Both the position numbers and the translations under genes were made by a program. Positions 10,423 through 18,009 of a stretch of 64,000 nt of DNA are shown here, one piece after another. Every line of letters begins with the position of its first letter. Position 1 is the stretch's first letter. The DNA is from an uncultured Carboxylicivirga sp. Its GTDB lineage: Bacteria > Bacteroidota > Bacteroidia > Bacteroidales > Marinilabiliaceae. Below the pieces are notes generated by a model. The model worked only from the letters and a program-made list of their open reading frames with translations. It was not told the origin of the DNA and did not search any database. The stretch spans positions 3,320,501 to 3,384,500 of the forward strand of contig NZ_OY764327.1 of the NCBI RefSeq assembly GCF_963668385.1, in the 5' to 3' direction.

Positions 10423-11289
10423 ATGATCCGATTAATCTTAAGTTTTATAGTACTTTTTATTGGCATTAATTTAATGGCTCAGGAGATGAGTGAAGACCTT
10501 AATAAGGTAAAGTCTACTTTTTTAGACGGAAAATATGAAGAGGCTCTTGAGAAAAGTAAACAAGTAATTAATGCACCTGATGGTAGAGATAGTATTGATA
10601 TATCAATGGCTTATAGCTATGCAGGTTTATCATGCGAAAATTTAAATAAACCAACAGAAGCGATCGAAAATTATAAACAAGCCATTAACTATAATGTGCC
10701 TCGGCTTGATATTTATGATCAGTTAATTAGTATAACCAGAAGCATTGACGATGATCAAAACTATGAGTGGGCTTTAAAGGCTAAAATGAAATCTTTTCCT
10801 GATTTTAAAACTGAAATTTCTCAAAGTTTGGCTCAGCATTATTTAAGAAGCAAAAATTACGAAGCTTTGTTGGGTGAGTCAGAAGAATTATTAAAAGAAT
10901 ACCCCGATAATACCAAGTTTTTATACTACAAAGGTGTGGCATATCAAAATATGGATAATGAAGACAAGGCTTACGAGGTGTACTCGCAAATTATAAAACT
11001 TGAGCCTGATAATGTTGGTGCCAATATGGGAGCTGGCATTTATTTGTATAAAAAAGGATCGGTAATGTTTAAAAAAGAGAAAGCTAAATATGAAGCTAAA
11101 AAAGCACCATCCCGAGTGGATTATACAAATTATTTAAAATCGTTGGATGAGGCAAAGAGTGTTTATAGCGAAGCTTTAAAGTGTTTATTAGTAGCTTATA
11201 ATGATGGCGGTAAAACAAATTTAAAAGGTGCTATTGCTAATATTTATACTCGTTTAGGGGATAAAGATAAAGCTGAACAATATAAGTAA
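10423..11289 (+). CDS. Secreted tetratricopeptide-repeat protein
   Basis: 288 aa with an N-terminal signal peptide (LILSFIVLFIGINLMAQ, probable cleavage after MAQ), then TPR-like helix pairs throughout: AYSYAGLSCENLNKPTEAIENYKQAI near 70, KFLYYKGVAYQNMDNEDKAYEVYSQIIKLEPDN near 160-195, and a final ANIYTRLGDKDKAEQYK. TPRs bind partner proteins; in Bacteroidota such periplasmic or outer-membrane proteins often assist assembly complexes, but no partner is evident. Monocistronic, with its own terminator. The segment MFKKEKAKYEAKKAPSR is strongly charged and may be a coiled linker. Function unknown. Confidence 0.82.
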   Translation: MIRLILSFIVLFIGINLMAQEMSEDLNKVKSTFLDGKYEEALEKSKQVINAPDGRDSIDISMAYSYAGLSCENLNKPTEAIENYKQAINYNVPRLDIYDQLISITRSIDDDQNYEWALKAKMKSFPDFKTEISQSLAQHYLRSKNYEALLGESEELLKEYPDNTKFLYYKGVAYQNMDNEDKAYEVYSQIIKLEPDNVGANMGAGIYLYKKGSVMFKKEKAKYEAKKAPSRVDYTNYLKSLDEAKSVYSEALKCLLVAYNDGGKTNLKGAIANIYTRLGDKDKAEQYK

Positions 11290-11306
11290 GGTAGATTATA
11301 ATGGAG

Positions 11307-11346
11307 AGGAGAGGCTGTCAGTATTGGCAGCCTCTCCTTTTTTTTT
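11307..11346. terminator. Bidirectional terminator between convergent genes
   Basis: AGGAGAGGCTG pairs with CAGCCTCTCCT around a ten-base loop, followed by nine Ts. It serves the TPR gene and reaches the stop codon of the converging transglutaminase gene. Confidence 0.88.
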
Positions 11347-13258
11347 AACTCTTTGGTTTTATAATCACATTTGAAGCGTCAGCTTTGGCTACCGATTCAA
11401 GAAAGTCTCTAAATTCATTGTAATCTTCTCTTGGATATTCTCCTTTATGTATTACAAACTCGCGATAATACTCAATAGTATTATCAACAACTTTGGTACT
11501 GCATTTAAACGAAGCAAATTCTTTATCGATTTCATACGCATCGGGTAATGCTTCTACCATAAAATTAGAAGGAATCTCTATTATAACAGTATCTTTTTCA
11601 CTCATATTGCGTCGAAAAAATAAGGGCATTTCTCTTTTTCGAGCATAAGGAGGTATGTACGTCTGACTGTTAATTGAATTTAATTTTATCAATAAGCGGC
11701 TACCCATTTTTGTAGCATATTGGGGCATATCTATATCCAAAATTTTATCTAATTGAGGATGTCGTGCTTTATCTTCTTTAAGATCGAAGGATACTAACGA
11801 AAAGTTAGGAAGACTAATGGACTTTGTGATTCTTTTTTTCTTATCAGAATCATCCAGCCTTGTGAGGTAATCGTAGTCAGAAAACTTGGCACCTGTATAG
11901 CTAAAAGTAAATTGTCCTTTGGCATCACCCGTTTCTTCAATTGTAATTTTACCGTTTAGTATTTGAGCGTTTTCATCAGCAGTATAAGCAGGGGTATTTA
12001 CCAATTTAGAGTGTTCTCCATCTATAATTAATACTTTTCTGTCATCGGTAAAATCACCAATGTAACCACAAGCCGCATATGGGTTAGTACACTCGAGCCA
12101 GATAGTGTCGTTGGCTAAAGGAACACATAAACAGGCATGATTAAATCTGCTATCCGGAAAATCAGGATCTAACGGAACATTGCTTGAACCGGCATTAACC
12201 AAGGTGTAATGACACTTAAAACCATTGTCCTTTAACAAACTCATGGTATAGTTTGATAAGGCTTTACAATCACCGTATGAATTTTCGTCTACTACCTCAG
12301 CAGAGAATGGTTGCCAGCCACCTATGCCTACTTGTACGCTTATATATCGATTTTTTTTCTGAGCAAAATTATAAATGGTTTGTATTTTCTCATAATCGCT
12401 CATGTCATCAGTTAATAATGACTTTACCTTATCGAGCGTTGATTGTGGAACATTGTTTTTGCCTTCCAGTAGTTTAGAAGTAAAGTTCCCAAATTGTTCC
12501 CATGAATTGTACGAACCAGAATAACCTTCAATTTCAAAGCTAGATGGGCTGGTAAAAACCATTGGAGCCCACTCGTAAAAAGGAGGACGATTATTTTCTT
12601 CTTTTGGAGGAAGGTAATTTTTGATACTCCAAACATAATTACTTACACCGTCGGCTTCTGTAATCTCTGGGTCAACAGGCATATTACTGGTTGTATAATG
12701 TAATTTATTGGCTGTTGGCGAAATAATTACTAGTTCGCTTTCTTGCACCGGAACATTAAATCCGCTAAACACGCTCCAACGTGGAGTAAACATAGTTGTT
12801 TTGTACTTGCGAGAATAACTGTATTCGATGGTAAAAGGGTAACTGTTATACTTTGGGTCAATATATTTCACCCTATTATCTGCGTAAAGTGTGGCACCCG
12901 ATATGGCACTATAGTCTTCAATGTCCTCTTGCTTAATACGTTTTACTCTTTTCCCATCTTTATCGTAGATGGTTCCTACTATATCGCTTACTTTTGATAA
13001 TTTATCATACGTGGTACTAAATTCCGACATGTCTAGTGCACTTTCCTTTAGTATTGTAATGGCATAGTAGTTGGTTTCTATTGCTTCAGATGGAGAAATG
13101 TATTGATACGTTAGAGATTCTTTTCGAACAACGGCATGCGCATCAGAAATAAGCTCCTGTGGAATTTCTGAAACAGGATACTTATTTTTTTCTTTGGCAA
13201 ATAAACTTAATGGTGTAAGTAGAAAGACTATTAACATGTATTTATAGCGATGCTTCAT
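11345..13258 (-). CDS. DUF3857/transglutaminase-like protein, catalytic-type
   Basis: Secreted or periplasmic protein of 637 aa. The start at 13258 (MKHRYKYMLIVFLLTPLSLFAKEK) gives a normal signal peptide; a Met 14 codons upstream would put a polar tail in front of it. An N-terminal DUF3857 beta domain (with YSYSRKYKT) is followed by a transglutaminase-like cysteine protease fold: Cys in SYGDCKALSNYTMSLL, His in RFNHACLCVPL, and WLECTNPYA where the third residue of the triad is normally Asp but Glu is seen here. The C-terminal third is beta-rich. The start overlaps the end of the upstream paralogue by 17 bases, so the two are probably co-translated. The substrate of this family is unknown. 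Confidence 0.85.
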   Translation of the reverse strand: MKHRYKYMLIVFLLTPLSLFAKEKNKYPVSEIPQELISDAHAVVRKESLTYQYISPSEAIETNYYAITILKESALDMSEFSTTYDKLSKVSDIVGTIYDKDGKRVKRIKQEDIEDYSAISGATLYADNRVKYIDPKYNSYPFTIEYSYSRKYKTTMFTPRWSVFSGFNVPVQESELVIISPTANKLHYTTSNMPVDPEITEADGVSNYVWSIKNYLPPKEENNRPPFYEWAPMVFTSPSSFEIEGYSGSYNSWEQFGNFTSKLLEGKNNVPQSTLDKVKSLLTDDMSDYEKIQTIYNFAQKKNRYISVQVGIGGWQPFSAEVVDENSYGDCKALSNYTMSLLKDNGFKCHYTLVNAGSSNVPLDPDFPDSRFNHACLCVPLANDTIWLECTNPYAACGYIGDFTDDRKVLIIDGEHSKLVNTPAYTADENAQILNGKITIEETGDAKGQFTFSYTGAKFSDYDYLTRLDDSDKKKRITKSISLPNFSLVSFDLKEDKARHPQLDKILDIDMPQYATKMGSRLLIKLNSINSQTYIPPYARKREMPLFFRRNMSEKDTVIIEIPSNFMVEALPDAYEIDKEFASFKCSTKVVDNTIEYYREFVIHKGEYPREDYNEFRDFLESVAKADASNVIIKPKS

Positions 13259-15125
13259 GTTGAACTGGTTTAATGATGATTGGTTCTGCATGTTTTTCAA
13301 TAATGATACTATATAAACTTTTTAAGTAGGCATACTCATCCATTAAATACTGAGGTTTACCAATTTTAAACATATAAGTAACATTAATTGTATTGCCCAG
13401 TACTTTATAATTAATAAGCGCACTGGCCGATTTATCGGGCATTACAATTTTAACAGGTTCGGGTATTTCACTAATTTCATAATCATCAGGAATAGTAATT
13501 TTTGTAATAAGCATCTTATCGCGCAAGTAACCAAAGTCTACCGGATATTGACGTTCTTCCATTTTAAACGGGTTTTCATCAACCGCTTCGAAAAGAAATG
13601 GATTAATCAATACCATATCTCCAACCTTACTAACTTTATTGCTTAGTTTTATTTTATACGTCTCTTTTACCGGTTTATTTATGTCATCAATATCAGTGAA
13701 AGTATAATCTTTAATGGTTAAACCCGGATACTTTTCTTCCATATTTTTAAGATACTCTTCATCGTTGGCAAAATCGTGAAACTTCTTGCGGAATGAGTAG
13801 GCTGCATAATTATACCTGGCATAGTCAACTGTGCCATTAAGATTTAAATCATCATCCAATTGAAGATTGTACATGATTATCTTCTTATCTTTTTGATTTG
13901 TTTTTAAATCAACCCATTTACCATCTAGTTCATTTACTAACCTACCCTGACCATTTAGGCATCTTAAAGGTAGCATTCCTGCAGGTAAATAGGTTTCGGT
14001 TGCATCCAATAACATTTCTTTACCGTCAACCATGGCACATGCTAAAGTGTAGTTTAGTTTGTCGATAGATGGATAAAACGGATTTAAAATACCATTTGAC
14101 CGGGTGCTTAATACAACCGGATAGCATTCGATATCGAGTTTCTTTAATAGTTGAATCAACATTAAATTAATATCAGCTGCATTGGCTTTTTTATCTTTAT
14201 AGGCAGTAATAAGTGAATTCGTGCTGGTTACTACAGAATTACGATGATTCCATTGTACTTTTTTAATGGCTTCTACAGCAGCCTTTATTTTGTCGTTAGT
14301 ATTCGTATAATTAGCTTCAATATCTTTTCTGATATCGTTTAGGTACATAGAACCATTGGTAAGTGCCATTCCAAAATGCTCATCGGCATTTAATCGTTTG
14401 TTAACCGATTCCCACGATGTAGAGTAGCTTTTGTAATGGCCTGGAACACTAATCTCCAGAATATCGAATTCTAATTTACTTATGTAATTTTCGGCAGAGT
14501 TTAAATAAGCTTCTTCCTTAAATGCCGGTACGTTTTCGCTCACATAATCTCTACTATCATTTGTGCTAACAGGTAGATAACCAACCATTCTTTTCCTGAA
14601 AGTAATATAGGGAGAATCTTCAATGTAGATTTCGGCATGTTTAACAGGTATGTATTGCTGAAATGCAAATTCAGACGGGAAAGCTTCATATGAATACTCA
14701 ATATCGTAAACGGTTCCTACTTTAATATTGGGTAAGGCTATCTTAATTCGATAATAAGAATCAGTTACTTTCTCTTTATAGATGTTGTCATTCTTAACCT
14801 TTTCGTCAATAATTTCACCGTTTTCTAAATTAAAAACCTTCGCACGCACATTTACATCCTGCCTGCTTGGAAATGTAAAGGTAGAGTAGGAGGTACCTGC
14901 TTTTTTTAGAATTTTAATCCGTTGAGTCATTTTAAAAGTAAAGTCATCGGAACTAAAATAGCCGTATTTGCATAACACAACAGCAACGGCCGATGTATCA
15001 GCATCGTATTGAGTCATTTCTAGTTCTTCTAAACTTACTTTTCCGAATTTAATTGGGCCTTTGGCAAAGCTCACACTGAGGTTAGTGACGAGGGTCACTA
15101 AAATAACTAGCAGTAATTTTTTCAT
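13242..15125 (-). CDS. DUF3857/transglutaminase-like protein, catalytically degenerate paralogue
   Basis: 627 aa with signal peptide MKKLLLVILVTLVTNLSVSFAKG. The domain plan matches the downstream neighbour: DUF3857 with IEYSYEAFPSEF, then a transglutaminase-like core. Where the neighbour has GDCKALSNYTMSLLKDNG, this protein reads ANAADINLMLIQLLKKLD, so the catalytic Cys is Ala. The His region reads LNYTLACAMVD with no His; only the Asp survives (MLLDATETYLPAG). It therefore cannot be a Cys transglutaminase or protease and probably acts as a binding or partner subunit of the adjacent catalytic protein. First gene of the pair; the 17-base overlap supports coupled synthesis. Confidence 0.85.
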   Translation of the reverse strand: MKKLLLVILVTLVTNLSVSFAKGPIKFGKVSLEELEMTQYDADTSAVAVVLCKYGYFSSDDFTFKMTQRIKILKKAGTSYSTFTFPSRQDVNVRAKVFNLENGEIIDEKVKNDNIYKEKVTDSYYRIKIALPNIKVGTVYDIEYSYEAFPSEFAFQQYIPVKHAEIYIEDSPYITFRKRMVGYLPVSTNDSRDYVSENVPAFKEEAYLNSAENYISKLEFDILEISVPGHYKSYSTSWESVNKRLNADEHFGMALTNGSMYLNDIRKDIEANYTNTNDKIKAAVEAIKKVQWNHRNSVVTSTNSLITAYKDKKANAADINLMLIQLLKKLDIECYPVVLSTRSNGILNPFYPSIDKLNYTLACAMVDGKEMLLDATETYLPAGMLPLRCLNGQGRLVNELDGKWVDLKTNQKDKKIIMYNLQLDDDLNLNGTVDYARYNYAAYSFRKKFHDFANDEEYLKNMEEKYPGLTIKDYTFTDIDDINKPVKETYKIKLSNKVSKVGDMVLINPFLFEAVDENPFKMEERQYPVDFGYLRDKMLITKITIPDDYEISEIPEPVKIVMPDKSASALINYKVLGNTINVTYMFKIGKPQYLMDEYAYLKSLYSIIIEKHAEPIIIKPVQHEASL

Positions 15126-15266
15126 AAATGTAGGTTTAAATTATTCAACTTCTAATGTATGAAAAATAATAATATGTTTCTATTTTTAATGAGTTGCGAT
15201 GAGGATATAGACGATAATTTAGAATCAATAAATATATTGTAAGATAAAAAAGGCAGTGGGATGCTT

Positions 15267-15959
15267 TTATAACTTAAAAGGTAATTGTTTGGCAATTTTA
15301 ATCTCGGTAGGCGATACAATTACCTGTAATGCAATAATTTCTACACCCTGCGAGTAAGCTAGTTTAAGCGTTTTAGCATAATCAGGATCAATATCCACGG
15401 CTGGTCCAAAGGTATCAACATCCATGCGTTGAATAATGTAAAGCATAACTGCTCTTATTCCTTCCTTTTTGAGTTGAATTAGTTCTTCCAGGTGTTTTTT
15501 TCCACGGGTTGTTACAGCATCGGGGAAAAGAGCCCGATTACCTACCTTCATGGTAACGTTTTTAACTTCGATAAAACAGGTTTCATCGGGGTTTTGAGCC
15601 ATTATATCAATACGGCTGTTGCCTACCTTAACTTCGCGTTGCACATGTTCATAACCACTAAGCTGTGGTATTTCATTGTTTTTGATGGCCTCAAATGCAA
15701 TGCGGTTAGGATGAAGTGTATTAATGCCAATCCATCGGTTATTAATCTTTATCATCTCCCAGGTATAACGTGTTTTGCGTTTAGGATCAGATGCCGGCGA
15801 AAGATATACTTCGGCATTTTCTTCAATACATGATTTCATCGAACCACTATTGGTGCAATGTGCCACCACTACCTCTCCATTATCGAGTAATATATCGGAA
15901 AGAAAACGTTTGTAACGCTTAATAAGTCTGCCATGAATAAGCGGAGTGTCGAATATCAT
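15267..15959 (-). CDS. sfsA: SfsA family DNA-binding/nuclease-like protein
   Basis: 230 aa, the usual SfsA length. Recognisable features are the N-terminal OB-like stretch LIHGRLIKRYKRFLSDILLDNGEVVVAHCTNSGSM, the segment SRIDIMAQNPDETCFIEVKNVTM carrying the PD-(D/E)xK-like D...ExK residues, and FPDAVTTRGKKHLEELIQLKKEGIRAVMLYIIQR. SfsA was named for maltose-gene stimulation in E. coli and resembles a nuclease; its cellular role remains unclear. It stands alone, about 140 bases downstream of the DUF3857 pair on the same strand. Confidence 0.94.
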   Translation of the reverse strand: MIFDTPLIHGRLIKRYKRFLSDILLDNGEVVVAHCTNSGSMKSCIEENAEVYLSPASDPKRKTRYTWEMIKINNRWIGINTLHPNRIAFEAIKNNEIPQLSGYEHVQREVKVGNSRIDIMAQNPDETCFIEVKNVTMKVGNRALFPDAVTTRGKKHLEELIQLKKEGIRAVMLYIIQRMDVDTFGPAVDIDPDYAKTLKLAYSQGVEIIALQVIVSPTEIKIAKQLPFKL

Positions 15960-16076
15960 AATGTATTTGTAAAAACGATTTAAAAATAGACAGGTTAATT
16001 GTAAGATAAAAGGATTTGCTGCAATGATTGTTTAAATCATTTATACTGATAAACCCATCTTAGGAAGGTAGCAGTG

Positions 16077-16390
16077 AGGCTTGCAGACCTGTGCAAGACT
16101 GCCCCGGAGGCTGGGGAAGGCGTGAAGATTGCCGCAAGCCTTCACTTTTTGAAAAAAAGTGCCTTGCACACTTGCGCAAGCCTTTCTTTTTGTTTGGGGA
16201 AGACATGAAGATTTGCGCAAGCCACTTTTTTAATTGTAGGGAAGGCTTAAACATTTGTTCAAGCCTTCAAATTAACAGAAAGAAAGGCTTGAAGGTTTGC
16301 GCAAGGCATATCTTGGTATGTTTTGAAGCCTTGCGCAAGTGTGCACGCCTTCACCGGAGATTAGATTAGTAATGCGCAAGTGCGCAAAGC
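16077..16390. repeat. Degenerate 42-bp tandem array of imperfect palindromes (array 1)
   Basis: About eight units follow each other with starts at 16077, 16118, 16159, 16201, 16243, 16285, 16327 and 16369 (period 41-42). The best-conserved half reads AGGCTTGAAGATTTGCGCAA followed by GCCTT; its outer parts AGGCTT/AAGCCT are complementary, so each unit can form a short hairpin. One unit has perfect 8-bp arms GAAGGCTT/AAGCCTTC (16241-16268). About 16 poorly conserved bases separate the palindromes. The period is a multiple of three, so a plus-strand frame (16091-16369) stays open and reads as a 14-residue repeat, but it has no start context or homology and I do not call it a gene. No cas or integrase gene is near. 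Confidence 0.8.
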
Positions 16391-16423
16391 AAAAAAAAAC
16401 CGCTTCTGACTTTTCAAAAGCGG
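16391..16423 (-). terminator. Terminator on the minus strand after the redox operon
   Basis: On the minus strand CCGCTTTTG...CAGAAGCGG is followed by nine Ts. It would end transcripts that leave the thioredoxin reductase gene and cross the MITE-like element. Confidence 0.72.
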
Positions 16424-16447
16424 ATTCATCCTTATAAATGTAATAAC

Positions 16448-16708
16448 CTGAGTTCGACGTAAAATTTTGAACTCAGAACGCTTACAAATAATTAGTTTCA
16501 AGTGTATATTGACGAAAGAATAGCGGGCTATTTTGAGTCGATTGCACGAAGAAAATTGCTGTTTGTAAGTGGAAATTAGCAAGCTTTGAATAAAAAACTG
16601 ATTAACTGCTTCAAATTTCATCGCAATAGTTCACTATTACTCTAAAATTATTCATTGTAAATCAGTTCTTTATTTCAATCTGAGTTTTAAAATTTAAATC
16701 GAACTCAG
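16448..16708. mobile_element. MITE-like element with 29-bp terminal inverted repeats
   Basis: The ends 16448-16476 and 16680-16708 are inverted copies of each other: both begin CTGAGTTCGA read inwards and end ACTCAG, with 24 of 29 positions identical. Each end is also a palindrome in itself (CTGAGTT...AACTCAG). The 261-bp interval has no supportable gene. The size, the inverted ends and the lack of a transposase fit a miniature inverted-repeat element or IS remnant. No clear target-site duplication was found. Confidence 0.5.
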
Positions 16709-16718
16709 GCTAGATTAA

Positions 16719-18005
16719 TTATATGTCTAACTCGCGAGTAACGGCAATGGCAGCAATGGTACCATCGGCCACAGCAGTGGTTATCTGGCGGTATTTTTTG
16801 CTGCGGATATCTCCAACGGCATATACACCATCGATACTTGTCATCATATCTTCATTGGTAGATATATATCCCCAATCGTCGGTGGCTAAGTCGCCGTTAA
16901 GAAAATCGGAGTCGAGAAAATCGGTATTAGGTTTCATCCCAACAAAAATAAATACGCCATCGCCTGTTAATGTATTGGTTTCGCCGGTTCGGATATTTTC
17001 GGTTTGCACAAACATTTTGTTACCGTTTTTTTCAAAACCACGAGGCTCGGTATCAAATACAAAGTTGATTTTAGGATTGGCAAATGCTTTTTCCTGTGCT
17101 TCTTTATTGGCCTGAAGCTTATCGAACTGGTGTATGATGGTGATTTTTTTTGCAAATTTTGCGATAAAATCAGCCTCTTCAATAGCCGTGTTTCCACCGC
17201 CCACAATAATCACATCTTTATCGTTAAAATATTTGGCATCGCAGGTGGCACAATACGAAATGCCGTTTCCTTTCAGCTCTCTTTCGCCTGGCACATTCAA
17301 ATAACGTGGCGAGGCACCGGTAGCCAGAATAATTTTTTTAGCATGAATGGTTTCGTATTCGTCAACCACTACGGTTTTGTTTTTCAAATCTACCTTGGCA
17401 ACGTCAACTGCCACTTTATATTTGGTACCGCATATTTTGGTTTGCTCCGACATGTAATGAGCCAGCATATAACCTGGCTGAGGCTCAACAAAACCCGGGT
17501 AATTCGATATTTTATGTGTGGTTGAAATTTGTCCGCCGGGCAATTGTATGTCAACCAATGCTGCTTTAATACGTGCTTGGCAAAGGTATAAACCAGCAGT
17601 TAAACCTGCCGGGCCACCACCTAAAATTAATACATCGTACTCCGATACTTTCGATTCAATCTTACCTTTTATCTCGGCTACTTTTTCGTGATGGATCATA
17701 GCATCGAGATTTTTTACCAAGTCAGATCGTTTGATTCCTCCTGTTAGTTTATCGCCAACCAGTTTGCCATCTTCGTAGAAGATTACGGTTGGAGAACCGT
17801 TTATTTCCAGACTCTCGGCTAATTCTCTGTTCTCCTGGCGGAAGATTTTTACGAATTTAATTTCGTCGCCATATAAATTCGAAAGACTTTCAAATTTGGG
17901 GGCCAGAGCTTCGCATGGAGGGCATTCGGTCGAGTAAAAATCAACCACGACTTTACCGCCGTTAATTACCTCCTGTTCAAATTGTTTGTGGGTAATTTCC
18001 TTCAT
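16719..18005 (-). CDS. Thioredoxin-thioredoxin reductase fusion (N-terminal Trx)
   Basis: 428 aa. Residues 1-105 are a thioredoxin domain with active site Cys28-Pro-Pro-Cys31 (YSTECPPCEALAPKF) and the cis-Pro segment NGSPTVIFYEDG. Residues ~122-428 are a low-molecular-weight thioredoxin reductase: FAD motif LILGGGPAGLTAGLYL, redox pair Cys252-Ala-Thr-Cys255 (ISYCATCDAKYF), NAD(P) motif VGGGNTAIEEADF and C-terminal FAD motif GVYAVGDIRSKKYRQ. It should pass NAD(P)H electrons through FAD and CATC to its own CPPC thioredoxin. Thioredoxin is N-terminal here, unlike the C-terminal fusion known from Mycobacterium leprae. Only 4 bases separate it from the radical SAM gene upstream, so it is probably that enzyme's reductant or a thiol reductant for the cluster. 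Confidence 0.92.
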   Translation of the reverse strand: MKEITHKQFEQEVINGGKVVVDFYSTECPPCEALAPKFESLSNLYGDEIKFVKIFRQENRELAESLEINGSPTVIFYEDGKLVGDKLTGGIKRSDLVKNLDAMIHHEKVAEIKGKIESKVSEYDVLILGGGPAGLTAGLYLCQARIKAALVDIQLPGGQISTTHKISNYPGFVEPQPGYMLAHYMSEQTKICGTKYKVAVDVAKVDLKNKTVVVDEYETIHAKKIILATGASPRYLNVPGERELKGNGISYCATCDAKYFNDKDVIIVGGGNTAIEEADFIAKFAKKITIIHQFDKLQANKEAQEKAFANPKINFVFDTEPRGFEKNGNKMFVQTENIRTGETNTLTGDGVFIFVGMKPNTDFLDSDFLNGDLATDDWGYISTNEDMMTSIDGVYAVGDIRSKKYRQITTAVADGTIAAIAVTRELDI

Positions 18006-18009
18006 CTGT

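Noticed and set aside
16091-16369. 92-residue plus-strand open frame in array 1 (14-residue repeats)
   Set aside because: A 42-bp period keeps one frame open by construction; no ribosome-binding context, and the conserved half is a DNA palindrome rather than a protein motif.
16077-16390. CRISPR array or integron attC sites
   Set aside because: Units diverge, no unique equal-length spacers, no cas genes, no integrase and no gene cassettes between units.
16361-16621. 86-residue minus-strand frame across the MITE-like element
   Set aside because: It crosses the terminator and the palindromic end, and lacks a recognisable domain.
17004-17525. 173-residue plus-strand open frame
   Set aside because: Antisense shadow of the reductase fusion, whose domains are unmistakable on the other strand.
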